From contig NZ_LMRR01000012.1 of NCBI RefSeq assembly GCF_001426085.1, positions 366,268 to 430,267 on the forward strand: 64,000 bases of DNA, read 5' to 3'. A program made the translations under genes and the position numbers. Under the pieces are notes generated by a model that had not been told where the DNA came from, made no database searches, and saw only the letters and a list, made by a program, of their open reading frames with translations. Each line of letters opens with the position of its first letter. Within the stretch, counting starts at the first letter, position 1. This DNA comes from Rhodococcus sp. Leaf278. Its GTDB lineage: Bacteria > Actinomycetota > Actinomycetes > Mycobacteriales > Mycobacteriaceae. Positions 48,770 to 61,117 of this stretch are shown in pieces.

Positions 48770-49165
48770 ATGACCATCATCACCGATCGCCCCACCACCG
48801 CAGGTGTCCGTAGCCGGTCCACTGTCGTCGAACGTCGTCGCCGTGCTCGTCCTGCGTTGCGGAGCTCCATCGCGATGCGCGGTGCGTACACGACTCCGTG
48901 CCTGCCGGTTCTGGAGCCGTCCTGGACCGATGTCACCGACCGCGAGGCAGCCGATCGCGAATTCGACGAGACCTCGGCGCACTTCGCCGGTCAGCCGGTC
49001 CGGCTGCGATCGCTGGTGCTGTGGGTGCTCGCAGCCGTCGTCGTTGCCGGTGGCCTGATCGGCATCGCGAACCTACGAGCCGATGCGCCCGGCGCTGGGG
49101 TGCAGCCCGCAGGCGTGGTCGAGGTTCACGACGGTGCCGTGGTCGAGTACGCGCCCGGCAGATGA
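48770..49165 (+). CDS. Membrane protein at the lexA-divergent (ChiZ) locus, LysM domain not seen
   Basis: This 131-residue protein has an Arg-rich N-terminus, a soluble middle part and one membrane helix ([21 protein letters not shown], about residues 83-103), then only about 28 residues outside. Its place divergent from lexA and before nrdR is that of Rv2719c (ChiZ), an SOS-induced cell-division-delaying protein, whose C-terminus has a LysM domain. Here no LysM pattern follows: the frame stops after [15 protein letters not shown]. It may be a truncated or LysM-less version. Three TCGAAC half-sites stand upstream at 48706, 48721 and 48733. The 48514-48769 gap holds the shared SOS control region. 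Confidence 0.68.
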   Translation: MTIITDRPTTAGVRSRSTVVERRRRARPALRSSIAMRGAYTTPCLPVLEPSWTDVTDREAADREFDETSAHFAGQPVRLRSLVLWVLAAVVVAGGLIGIANLRADAPGAGVQPAGVVEVHDGAVVEYAPGR

Positions 49166-49266
49166 CCACCGGCCCCATCGCACACGCCGATGACTGAGTA
49201 TCCTCGACTGACTGCCCCGACACGCATGTTCGATGTCGGCGCATCGGCTACGACGGAGGCTCCTTC

Positions 49267-49731
49267 ATGCATTGCCCGTTCTGCAGGCATCCCGACTCAC
49301 GCGTGGTCGATTCGCGTGAGATGGACGAGGGGCAGGCAATTCGGCGTCGTCGCTCCTGCCCGGAATGCGGTCGGCGATTCACCACCGTCGAGGCCGCCGT
49401 GCTCGCAGTCGTGAAGCGGAGCGGAGTGACCGAACCGTTCAGCCGTGAAAAAGTCGTCAAAGGAGTGCGCAGGGCCTGCCAGGGCAGAGATGTCGACAAC
49501 GACGCGTTGAATCTCTTGGCTCAGCAGGTGGAAGACGCCATTCGTGCCGCCGGCTCCGCCGAAATTCCCAGTAACGAGGTGGGGTTGGCCATTCTCGGTC
49601 CGCTACGCGACCTCGACGAGGTCGCGTATCTGCGATTTGCGTCCGTGTATCGCTCGTTCAGCTCGGCCGAGGATTTCGAGAAAGAAATCCACGAACTGCG
49701 CAAGCACCGCGAATCTGCGGACATCGACTGA
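49267..49731 (+). CDS. nrdR: Transcriptional repressor NrdR
   Basis: NrdR represses ribonucleotide reductase genes in response to (d)ATP. The 154-residue protein has the N-terminal zinc ribbon (Cys3, Cys6, Cys31, Cys34: [13 protein letters not shown] ... SCPECGRRF) and the ATP-cone (residues 46-136, [20 protein letters not shown]). A GGAG ribosome site precedes the ATG. It follows the lexA-divergent gene and precedes convergent hrpA, the same arrangement as in mycobacteria (nrdR after lexA and Rv2719c). Combined with thyX, it ties nucleotide supply to this DNA-damage region. Confidence 0.97.
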   Translation: MHCPFCRHPDSRVVDSREMDEGQAIRRRRSCPECGRRFTTVEAAVLAVVKRSGVTEPFSREKVVKGVRRACQGRDVDNDALNLLAQQVEDAIRAAGSAEIPSNEVGLAILGPLRDLDEVAYLRFASVYRSFSSAEDFEKEIHELRKHRESADID

Positions 49732-49742
49732 CGGTTCGACCT

Positions 49743-53639
<3,897 letters not shown>

Positions 53640-53709
53640 ACTCACACCAGGATATCCGTATCGACGCAACCTTCGTGAATGCCGGCCGCGACTGTGCCAG
53701 GATCGCCGC

Positions 53710-54384
53710 ATGAGCATCTCGCACGATGTGACCGCGGAACCACGCACGCCGGTACCGATCAGGACGCTGCGGGTGTTGTTCGCGGCCCTCACCGCCGCGG
53801 CGCTCGTCTCGATCATCGTGAACGGGCTCGGCTCTCCGACGTTCTCGTTGGTCAACTACTTCAGCTACTTCACCGTGATCAGCAACGTCCTGACGGTGCT
53901 CGTACTCGTCGTGGGCGGCGTGATCGATCCGCGGTCTTCGGGTTGGCAGCTCTGTCGCGGAGCAGTGACGCTGTACATGGTGATCACCGGCATCATCTAC
54001 GCAGTCCTTCTCGCGAACATCGATGTCGGCGTCGCGGATCCGTGGACCAACAACGTGGTGCATCGCATCATGCCCGTGATCCTTCTGCTCGACTGGATAC
54101 TCGCTCCACCGCGGCGGCAGATCTCCGAGTCGCGCAGTCTGACGTGGTTGCTGTTCCCGCTGATCTACGGGGTCTACACCTTGGTCCGTGGACCCGTCGT
54201 CGACTGGTACCCCTATCCGTTCCTCGATCCGCGCAGTCAGGGATACCTCGCGCTGGCCGTCGGGCTGGTCGTTCTCACCGTCGCCTTTGCGTTGATGGCC
54301 CTGGCGGTGAATGCCGTCGGGCGGCTCGCAGGACGGTGGAGGTACGGATCGGACTCGATCGAAGCGGACTCCACTACTGTGTAG
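53710..54384 (+). CDS. Pr6Pr-family membrane protein
   Basis: This 224-residue membrane protein has about six helices. It shows the NYFSYFTVISNVLTVLVLVVGG segment, VHRIMPVILLLDWIL and TWLLFPLIYGVYTLVRG motifs typical of Pr6Pr (FAR-17a/AIG1-like) proteins. The function of bacterial members is unknown; eukaryotic relatives include lipid hydrolases. A CAGGAT hexamer lies six bases before the ATG, compatible with a leaderless start. It precedes the aminotransferase by three bases. Confidence 0.82.
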   Translation: MSISHDVTAEPRTPVPIRTLRVLFAALTAAALVSIIVNGLGSPTFSLVNYFSYFTVISNVLTVLVLVVGGVIDPRSSGWQLCRGAVTLYMVITGIIYAVLLANIDVGVADPWTNNVVHRIMPVILLLDWILAPPRRQISESRSLTWLLFPLIYGVYTLVRGPVVDWYPYPFLDPRSQGYLALAVGLVVLTVAFALMALAVNAVGRLAGRWRYGSDSIEADSTTV

Positions 54385-54387
54385 CGC
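54375..54387 (+). promoter_or_regulatory. Aminotransferase -10 element, leaderless geometry
   Basis: TACTGT at 54375-54380 ends seven bases before ATG 54388, inside the end of the Pr6Pr gene. Confidence 0.45.
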
Positions 54388-55647
54388 ATGTCTTCCGACC
54401 TGGATCCAACCGCCACCACACACTCCTCTGCGCTGTGGCACGGCTTCGCCGACATGGGCAACGTCACCGCCAACGGGCCGTTCGTCGTGTCGCGAGGCGA
54501 GGGTGCGTACATCTTCGACAACAAGGGAACGAAGTATCTCGACGCGACTGCCGGTCTGTGGTTCACCAACGTCGGCCACGGCCGACGCGAGATCGCCGAC
54601 GCTGTCGCCACACAGCTGAGCTCGATTGCCCACTATTCGAACTTCGGCGACTTCGTTCCCGAGACCACGCTGGCTCTGGCCGATCGCCTCGCTGCCATAG
54701 CGCCGGTTCCCGGCAGCAAGATCTTCTTCACCTCGGGTGGATCGGACTCGATCGACACCGCTGCGAAGCTTGCACGCCGCTACTGGGTGGAAATGGGACA
54801 GCCGTCCAAGAAGCTGATCGTCGGTCGGCAGAAGGCGTACCACGGCATGCACGTTGCGGGCACCTCGCTGGCCGGCATCCCGGTCAACAAGGAGAACTAC
54901 GGCGAGCTCATGGCCGACGCCAGGACGGTCTCGTGGGACGACGCGAAGTCGCTGCTCGCGCTGATCGAGGAGGTCGGTGCCGAGAACGTGGCTGCGTTCT
55001 TCTGCGAGCCGGTGATCGGAGCAGGCGGAATCTACCTGCCGCCGGAGGGCTACCTGCGCGAGGTTCGGCAGATCTGCCGCGACAACGACGTCCTGTTCGT
55101 GGCCGACGAAGTGGTCACCGGGTTCGGACGCATCGGCGGTAGCTGGTTCGCGTCGACGCGTTTCGAGCTCGAACCCGATCTGATGACGACCGCCAAGGGG
55201 CTGACGTCGGGATACGTGCCCATGGGTGCGGTGTTCATTGCTCCGAAGATTGCCGAACCGTTCTTCGCAGGCGGAGTCTGGTGGCGTCACGGCTACACCT
55301 ACGGCGGCCACGCAGGCGCGGCTGCCGCAGCGATGGCCAACCTCGACATCATCGAGCGCGAAGAATTGCTGACGCACTCCAAGCGCATCGAAGCCGCACT
55401 GCACACGCACCTCGCGCCGCTGGCCGAACACGAACGGGTCTCGGAGATCCGCAGCGGTATCGGCGCAGTTGCCGCAGTGCAACTCGCCGACCCGGGCGAG
55501 GCGCTGCCGTTCGTCAAGACTCTTCGTGCGCATGGGGTTTCGGGCCGTGCGGCCGGTCAGGGCGCGATGCAGATATCGCCCGCGTTCGTCATGACGGACG
55601 CCGAGATCGAAGAGATGGCCGCGCGAATCCTCAGCGCGCTCGGCTGA
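54388..55647 (+). CDS. Class III aminotransferase (omega-amino acid/GABA type)
   Basis: This 419-residue PLP enzyme moves an amino group between a primary amine or omega-amino acid and a keto acid. The PLP lysine is Lys270 in MTTAKGLTSGYVPMG; the DEVVTGFGRIGG segment and the phosphate-binding SGGSDSIDTA at residues 116-125 are also clear. The GLWFTNVGHGRREI and YHGMHVAG motifs fit the aspartate aminotransferase-family class III group, including beta-alanine/pyruvate or putrescine types. Substrate is not known. It overlaps the end of the convergent small gene by 17 bases. Confidence 0.9.
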   Translation: MSSDLDPTATTHSSALWHGFADMGNVTANGPFVVSRGEGAYIFDNKGTKYLDATAGLWFTNVGHGRREIADAVATQLSSIAHYSNFGDFVPETTLALADRLAAIAPVPGSKIFFTSGGSDSIDTAAKLARRYWVEMGQPSKKLIVGRQKAYHGMHVAGTSLAGIPVNKENYGELMADARTVSWDDAKSLLALIEEVGAENVAAFFCEPVIGAGGIYLPPEGYLREVRQICRDNDVLFVADEVVTGFGRIGGSWFASTRFELEPDLMTTAKGLTSGYVPMGAVFIAPKIAEPFFAGGVWWRHGYTYGGHAGAAAAAMANLDIIEREELLTHSKRIEAALHTHLAPLAEHERVSEIRSGIGAVAAVQLADPGEALPFVKTLRAHGVSGRAAGQGAMQISPAFVMTDAEIEEMAARILSALG

Positions 55648-55861
55648 ACCGGAGCCTGTCGCGCAGCTGCCGACCCCGCGAGGGCGGGGGAGCAGCTGCT
55701 GGCTCCGGTTCGCTCGACAGTGCCGCGAACCGCTGGTGTAGCTGATCGCGTACTTCGTCGGGGGCATAGGCACGCCGCTTACGCTCGGACCGCACCACCA
55801 GCGCCCCCGTAGCTGCGACGCCGGCCATCCCGGCGAGGCCGAGAGCTTTCCACACGTTCAT
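55631..55861 (-). CDS. Small membrane-anchored basic protein, 76 aa
   Basis: This 76-residue protein begins MNVWKALGLAGMAGVAATGALVV, one membrane helix or signal anchor, followed by a basic RSERKRRAY stretch and a polar Pro-rich tail. It ends in arginines (RLRFSRAR). Its ATG (55861) has TACGGT six bases upstream on the minus strand, the same leaderless arrangement seen for neighbours, which supports it being real. Its 3' end overlaps the aminotransferase by 17 bases. I do not recognise the family and assign no function. Confidence 0.65.
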   Translation of the reverse strand: MNVWKALGLAGMAGVAATGALVVRSERKRRAYAPDEVRDQLHQRFAALSSEPEPAAAPPPSRGRQLRDRLRFSRAR

Positions 55862-55908
55862 TCGGCAACCGTACCGTCATGACGTGCGGTCTCCGGTGCG
55901 CCAAGACC

Positions 55909-55921
55909 TAGGGTGAGAGTC
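55909..55921 (+). promoter_or_regulatory. -10 element of the permuted papain-fold gene
   Basis: TAGGGT at 55909-55914 lies seven bases before ATG 55922, which favours that ATG over the in-frame GTG 55913 inside the hexamer. Confidence 0.5.
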
Positions 55922-56569
55922 ATGAACCCGTCTCGAATCAGCCTCGATACCGCCGTCGATGCCACCAGGACGGGCGACATCTGGATCTTCCGTGGAGAGT
56001 CGACGGCCGACCGGGCAATTCAGGCGTTGACCAACAGTCCGGTCAATCATGTCGGAATGGCCGTCGTGATCGACGACCTGCCGCCGCTGATGTGGCACGC
56101 AGAACTGGGAAGGTCGTTGCAGGACATGTGGACCGGCAATTTCCAGCGCGGCGTGCAGCTCCACGATCTGCGCGCGGCCGTCACCCAGTGGGCCACGAAG
56201 TACCAACAGCGTTGCTGGCTGCGGCAATTGGACGAACCAGTAACGAAAGAGCAGGAAGATGCCCTGCTGCGCACGATAGCTCGCATGGACGGAACAGCGT
56301 TTCCCACCACCGCCGCGCTCGCCGGTCGGTGGTTCCGGGGGCGGGTGCCGACGCTGCGGCGACAACGCGAGCAGGATGGAGCCACCCTCGAAACCGCCTA
56401 CTGCGCAGAGGTGGTCGCCATGACCTACGACTCGATGGGATTGCTCACCGGCAACAAGAAGGCCAATTGGTTCGACCCGGGAAAGTTCTGGAGCGGTGAC
56501 CGACTCCCTCTGGCTGCGGGCGTCCGTCTGGGCGAGGAAATCGAGGTGGACGTGCCGCTCACACCGTGA
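55922..56569 (+). CDS. Permuted papain-fold (YiiX/YebB, NlpC/P60-like) protein
   Basis: This 215-residue soluble protein has the order of a circularly permuted NlpC/P60 or C92-type thiol hydrolase: a GDIWIFRGES strand, a histidine in SPVNHVGMAV (His43), and the likely nucleophile in ETAYCAEVVAMTY (Cys161) near the C-terminus. Relatives act as amidases on lipids or peptides or as peptidoglycan hydrolases; none carries a signal peptide here, so it is likely cytosolic. Start ATG 55922 fits TAGGGT seven bases upstream. It overlaps the convergent PhzF gene by 11 bases. Substrate unknown. Confidence 0.75.
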   Translation: MNPSRISLDTAVDATRTGDIWIFRGESTADRAIQALTNSPVNHVGMAVVIDDLPPLMWHAELGRSLQDMWTGNFQRGVQLHDLRAAVTQWATKYQQRCWLRQLDEPVTKEQEDALLRTIARMDGTAFPTTAALAGRWFRGRVPTLRRQREQDGATLETAYCAEVVAMTYDSMGLLTGNKKANWFDPGKFWSGDRLPLAAGVRLGEEIEVDVPLTP

Positions 56570-57233
56570 TCGGCGCGTCGGTCACGGTTTGTCCGCCCAG
56601 TTCGACCCAGCCGTTTTCGTCGAAGGTCGTGCGTAGCTGCGAGCCTGCGCCTTGCACGATGTGCAGGCCGCGGCCGAGTTCCCCGGTGAGCCGGACGGCG
56701 GCGGCACCGGTTGCCTCGTCCTCGGCGATGCCCATCATGGGGGCGAACATGCGTGATCGCAGCGCCCCGTTCTCCTCGTCGGTCCACGCCCAGACGTAGT
56801 GGTGCCCACTGTCGTAGGCGCTGGGATCGGCCGAGGTTACCTCGGCTGCGTCGCGAACCTGATGGAAGGTGAACTCCGGAGCCCAGTCGGCGCGGGCGCG
56901 AACCCAGGTGTCGTCGCCGTCGTAGCGGATTCTCAACGGTGCGGCAGGGACGGCGAGCACATCGACCGGGTGTCCCATCTCGCGAAGCCACCACGAGAGT
57001 CCGACGGTGGGGTGACCTGCGAAGGGGAGCTCCACCGCGGGGGTGTAGATGGTCGCCGAGGCCGTACCCGGCTCGGTGCGATCCACGAACACCGTCTCGC
57101 TGAAGCCGAGATCGGCAGCGAACTGCTGCCGATCGTTCTCAGCGACGGCGTCGGCGGACACGATCCCGAGGGGGTTGCCGAACCTGCCGTCGGCATCGGT
57201 GAACACACGGACGACGGACACCTCGATAGCCAT
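56559..57233 (-). CDS. PhzF-family epimerase/isomerase-like protein (Rv2716-like)
   Basis: This 224-residue protein has the DapF-like fold of PhzF: VVRVFTDADGRFGNPLGIV at the N-terminus, GFSETVFV, YTPAVELPFAGHPTVG and the C-terminal EATGAAAVRLTGEL. PhzF enzymes isomerise small acids, but most genomic relatives have no known substrate; a phenazine role is not supported here as no other phz genes are near. TACCGT lies six bases before the ATG on the minus strand, directly after the helicase stop. Rv2716 has the same place in mycobacteria. Confidence 0.88.
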   Translation of the reverse strand: MAIEVSVVRVFTDADGRFGNPLGIVSADAVAENDRQQFAADLGFSETVFVDRTEPGTASATIYTPAVELPFAGHPTVGLSWWLREMGHPVDVLAVPAAPLRIRYDGDDTWVRARADWAPEFTFHQVRDAAEVTSADPSAYDSGHHYVWAWTDEENGALRSRMFAPMMGIAEDEATGAAAVRLTGELGRGLHIVQGAGSQLRTTFDENGWVELGGQTVTDAPITV

Positions 57234-57245
57234 GCTCGGACGGTA

Positions 57246-59762
57246 TCAGCCTGCAGTGATCACGATCTCGTCGAATACGATCTCGCCTGCCGCATCGGAT
57301 TCCGGGACGTCGACGACACCGTCCAGCGACCAACCGTGGTCCCCGTCCGGATCCTCGAGTACCTGACGCACCGTGGTGGATTCCGCACCGACATTCAGGG
57401 TGAACAGCGCAGGACCACGGGCCGAGGGGCCGGTTCCGATCTCGCCGTACTCGGCGAAGAACGGATCCAGCTCGGTCTCCCAATCCGGACCGTCGTCCAG
57501 TTCGTCGAGCGCATTCCACTGGCGCCGCGCCGCCAGATCCACCCGGCGGAAGATCGCGTTACGGGCCAACACCCGAAATGCTCTGGGATTGGCCGAGATC
57601 GGACGCGGCGCGTCGGATCCGTAGGCCTCGACGAGGGCCTCGGGCTCGGCACCGGGGTCGGTCAGGTTCTCCCACTCGTCGAGCAGGCTCGAATCCACCT
57701 GTCGGACGAGTTCGCCCAGCCATTCGGTGATGTCCTGAACCTCTTCGGTTCGAGATTCCGGCGGAACCGTCTGGCGCAGTGTGCGATACGCGTCGGCGAG
57801 ATAGCGCAGCACCAGTCCCTCCGATCGCATCAAACCGTAGTGACTGATCAGCTCGGCGAAGGTCATCGCTCGCTCGACCATGTCGCGTACGACGGATTTG
57901 GGCGACAGTCCGATCTCGGAGAGCCAGGGGTGGGTGCCGCGGTAAATCTCGAACGCCGGAACCAGGAGTTCTGCAAGAGGTTTCGGCCAGGTGACCTCCT
58001 CGAGCAACTCCATTCTCTCGTCGTACTCGATGCCGTCTGCCTTCATCTGTGAGACTGCCTCACCGCGCGCGGCATGCTGCTGAGCCATCAGGATCTGGCG
58101 AGGATCGTCGAGCGTCGATTCGATGATCGACACCACGTCGAGTGCGTGGGAGGGGGATTCGACATCGAGCAGCTCGAAGGATGCGACCGCGAAGGTGGAC
58201 AGCGGCTGGTTGAGCGCGAAATCCGGCTGTAGGTCCACGGTCAGTCGAGCGTGTCGGCCGTCGGCGTCCGGTTCCTCGAGCTGCTCGACGATGCCCGCGT
58301 CGACCAATCCGCGGTACAGCGAGAGCGCACGCAGGATGTGTTTGCGTTGAGCGGCCCGAGTTTCGTGGTTGTCTTCGAGCAGGTGGCGCATTGCGTAGAA
58401 GCAATTGCCAGGCCGCGCAATGACATTGAGCAGCATGGCGTTGCTGACCGAGAATCGAGAGGTGAGCGGCTCGGGGCTCGCTGCGATGATCCGCTCGAAT
58501 GTCGGCTCACCCCACGAGACGAAACCGTCGGGTGCCTTCTTGCGCTGCACTCGCTTGAGCTTCTTGGGATCGTCGCCGGCCTTGGCCACCAGCCGTGCAT
58601 TCTCGATATCGTGCTCCGGGGCCTCGACGACGACCGTGCCGAGCGTGTCGTATCCCGCCCGGCCCGCGCGTCCGGCGATCTGATGGAACTCGCGGGCCCG
58701 GAGCTTGCGGGTCCTGATGCCGTCGTATTTCGTGAGTCCGGTGAACAGCACGGTCCTGATGGGAACGTTGATACCCACGCCCAGGGTGTCGGTACCACAG
58801 ATCACCTTGAGCAGGCCGTCCTGCGCGAGCTTCTCGACCAAGCGCCGATACTTGGGCAGCATGCCTGCGTGGTGCACGCCGATGCCGTGTCGAACCAGCC
58901 TCGACAGAGTCTTGCCGAATCCGGTGGTGAACCGAAAGTTTCCGATGGCCTCGGCGATCTCGGCTTTCTCCTGTTTGGACGCGACGTTGACGCTCGTCAA
59001 CGCCTGAGCGCGTTCGAGAGCCGAGGCCTGCGTGAAATGCACCACGTACACCGGCGCGAGGTGCGTCTGCACGAGTTCTTCGATGGTCTCGCTGATCGGT
59101 GTCGTCACGTAGGAGAACATCAACGGAACCGGACGCTCGGTGCCGGAGACGACCGTTGTGGTTCGGCCGGTGCGCCTGGTCAGATCGTCTCGAAAGAACG
59201 ACACGTCGCCCAGCGTCGCCGACATCAGCAGGAACTGAGCGTGCGGCAGCTCGATCAGCGGAACCTGCCAGGCCCACCCGCGATCAGGCTCCGAGTAGTA
59301 GTGGAATTCGTCCATGATCACCTGGCCGATGTCCGAACCGGCACCCTGGCGCAGGGCGAGATTCGCCACGATCTCGGCGGTGGCGCAGATGATCGGGGCT
59401 CCGGAGTTGACGGATGCGTCGCCGGTCATCATGCCGACGTTCTGAGCACCGAAGATCTCGCAGAGTGCGAAGAACTTCTCACTGACGAGTGCCTTGATCG
59501 GCGCGGTGTAGAAACTGCGGATGCCCGCGGCCATCGCGGCGTAATGGGCCCCGATGGCCACCATCGACTTGCCGGACCCGGTGGGGGTGGCGAGGATGAC
59601 ATTGGAGCCGGAGACCAGCTCGATGAGAGCTTCTTCTTGCGCGGGATAGAGCGTCAGACCGCGATCGGCGGTCCAGGTGGTGAAGGTGTCGAACAGGACG
59701 TCCGGGTCGACGCCGTCGGAATTCTCGGCGGAGACATCGGGAATCAGTTCGGTGAGGAGCAC
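57246..59762 (-). CDS. DEAD/DEAH-type RNA helicase with DUF3516-like C-terminus
   Basis: This 838-residue superfamily 2 helicase has Walker A ILATPTGSGKSMVA near residue 55, the DEFH-type box VIMDEFHYYSEPDRGW, SAT motif (LLMSATLGD), motif V (GTDTLGVGINVPIRTVLFT) and motif VI (QIAGRAGRAG). The long C-terminal half (about residues 420-838) fits DUF3516. The DExH pattern resembles Ski2/Mtr4/HelY-type helicases. GTG 59762 is preceded by TAGCCT six bases upstream on the minus strand. It is upstream of the phzF-like gene, possibly coupled, and probably remodels structured RNA; the substrate is unknown. Confidence 0.88.
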   Translation of the reverse strand: MLLTELIPDVSAENSDGVDPDVLFDTFTTWTADRGLTLYPAQEEALIELVSGSNVILATPTGSGKSMVAIGAHYAAMAAGIRSFYTAPIKALVSEKFFALCEIFGAQNVGMMTGDASVNSGAPIICATAEIVANLALRQGAGSDIGQVIMDEFHYYSEPDRGWAWQVPLIELPHAQFLLMSATLGDVSFFRDDLTRRTGRTTTVVSGTERPVPLMFSYVTTPISETIEELVQTHLAPVYVVHFTQASALERAQALTSVNVASKQEKAEIAEAIGNFRFTTGFGKTLSRLVRHGIGVHHAGMLPKYRRLVEKLAQDGLLKVICGTDTLGVGINVPIRTVLFTGLTKYDGIRTRKLRAREFHQIAGRAGRAGYDTLGTVVVEAPEHDIENARLVAKAGDDPKKLKRVQRKKAPDGFVSWGEPTFERIIAASPEPLTSRFSVSNAMLLNVIARPGNCFYAMRHLLEDNHETRAAQRKHILRALSLYRGLVDAGIVEQLEEPDADGRHARLTVDLQPDFALNQPLSTFAVASFELLDVESPSHALDVVSIIESTLDDPRQILMAQQHAARGEAVSQMKADGIEYDERMELLEEVTWPKPLAELLVPAFEIYRGTHPWLSEIGLSPKSVVRDMVERAMTFAELISHYGLMRSEGLVLRYLADAYRTLRQTVPPESRTEEVQDITEWLGELVRQVDSSLLDEWENLTDPGAEPEALVEAYGSDAPRPISANPRAFRVLARNAIFRRVDLAARRQWNALDELDDGPDWETELDPFFAEYGEIGTGPSARGPALFTLNVGAESTTVRQVLEDPDGDHGWSLDGVVDVPESDAAGEIVFDEIVITAG

Positions 59763-59832
59763 CTCTACAGGCTATGTGGGATCTGCCGTCGGTCCCGCAT
59801 CGACACCGAGCATCGGCCGCCGAGGAGACGCG

Positions 59833-60873
59833 TCAGGTCGCGCTGCGCTCGTCCGATCCCATGGCACCGAGAACAGCCATCCGGGTGCTGGCGCTTCCGC
59901 TGATCATGTCCTCACCGACGCCGGTGATGAGCAGGTTCCGCCACCGCACCTCGTCGAAGGTCAGAGACGGGGTCGAGTCGATGAAGTCCTCCACCACCTG
60001 TAGAAAGCGCATGGGGTCGTCACGGAACGGAAAATGTCCGGAGTTCTCGAACACCTCGAGAGTCGAACCCGGCATGGCCGAGTGAGCGAGCCGCGCATGA
60101 CTGACCGGAATGACAGAGTCCTGATCACCCCAGACGAGCAGGACGGGCAGGTTTTCGGTCAGGTAGCAGCGGTCCAGCATCGTGACCACCTGACCGCGCC
60201 AGTCCACCACCGCGCGCAAGGTCCGCAGATACGCCTCGTACGTGGTCGGTGCAGGCAGCTCGCTCAACACCCGAATCAGGTCCGGGGTGTCGTGCAGCAG
60301 CGAACCGGGTCGCAGCGGCGAGCTGTGCAGCTTGCTCAGTATCCCGCCGGCCAGCTTGACCGCGGGAATCGCGCCCGGCAGGCGAAGTAGTTTGACCGCC
60401 TCGCTCAGGAACGGCATCGACGCGAGCCGAAGAATGGGGTGCACGTCCTTGGTGACGCCACCGGATGACACCAGCGCCAATCTGTCGACCATGTTGGGAA
60501 ACTGATAGGCGAACTGCATCGCAACGCCACCACCGAGTGAATGACCGATGACGGTGACGTGCTCGATGCCCAGAACCGAGAGCAGGTCGCGCATACCGTT
60601 CGCATACGCGGCGACGGAGTAATCCGCGCGGGGTTTGTCCGAGCGTCCGTGCCCGAGAAGATCCGGTGCAATCACCGTGTAGTTCTTCGCGAGGTGTGGA
60701 ATCACCTCGCTCCAGGTCTCGGAGTTGTCGCCGATCCCATGGATCAGCAACACCACTGGGCCCTCACCGGCCATGCGGAACGCTCGACGGTATCCGTGAA
60801 TCGTCCGGAAGATCAGCCGTGGTTCTTGATCGGGAACCGGGCGGAGCTTGCGACTGCGCGGACTGGTAGCCAT
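59833..60873 (-). CDS. Alpha/beta hydrolase (Rv2715-like)
   Basis: This 346-residue alpha/beta-hydrolase fold enzyme has the oxyanion segment LLIHGIGDNSETW, the nucleophile elbow GHSLGGG (Ser112), a catalytic Asp segment (LLVWGDQDSVIP) and a His near NSGHFPF. The family includes esterases, lipases and haloperoxidase-like proteins; substrate is unknown. ATG 60873 is chosen because a perfect AGGAGG ribosome site lies six bases before it. Rv2715 occupies the same place next to the PAC2 gene (Rv2714). Confidence 0.88.
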   Translation of the reverse strand: MATSPRSRKLRPVPDQEPRLIFRTIHGYRRAFRMAGEGPVVLLIHGIGDNSETWSEVIPHLAKNYTVIAPDLLGHGRSDKPRADYSVAAYANGMRDLLSVLGIEHVTVIGHSLGGGVAMQFAYQFPNMVDRLALVSSGGVTKDVHPILRLASMPFLSEAVKLLRLPGAIPAVKLAGGILSKLHSSPLRPGSLLHDTPDLIRVLSELPAPTTYEAYLRTLRAVVDWRGQVVTMLDRCYLTENLPVLLVWGDQDSVIPVSHARLAHSAMPGSTLEVFENSGHFPFRDDPMRFLQVVEDFIDSTPSLTFDEVRWRNLLITGVGEDMISGSASTRMAVLGAMGSDERSAT

Positions 60874-61117
60874 CTGCGCCTCCTGACATTCCCTGGTGTG
60901 CCGCACGTGCGACGCAGTACGGCGTGGCCGTGTACGAGTGTGTTGACGGTACATACCGGAGTACGTGTCGCTACGACTCTCGCACGAGATGACGTTCAGG
61001 GCAGAACATCGAGCGTATTTGCGGTTACAGGTATGTTTCGATCCGCTCCCGCTGTCCGATTCTACCGTTGCTACGACTCGTCGCTGTGACTACTCACACT
61101 GTCGGAGGGGTGCCTTC

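Noticed and set aside
56559..57233. A phenazine biosynthesis gene cluster
   Set aside because: Only a PhzF-fold protein occurs; other phz genes are missing and the neighbours are housekeeping genes.
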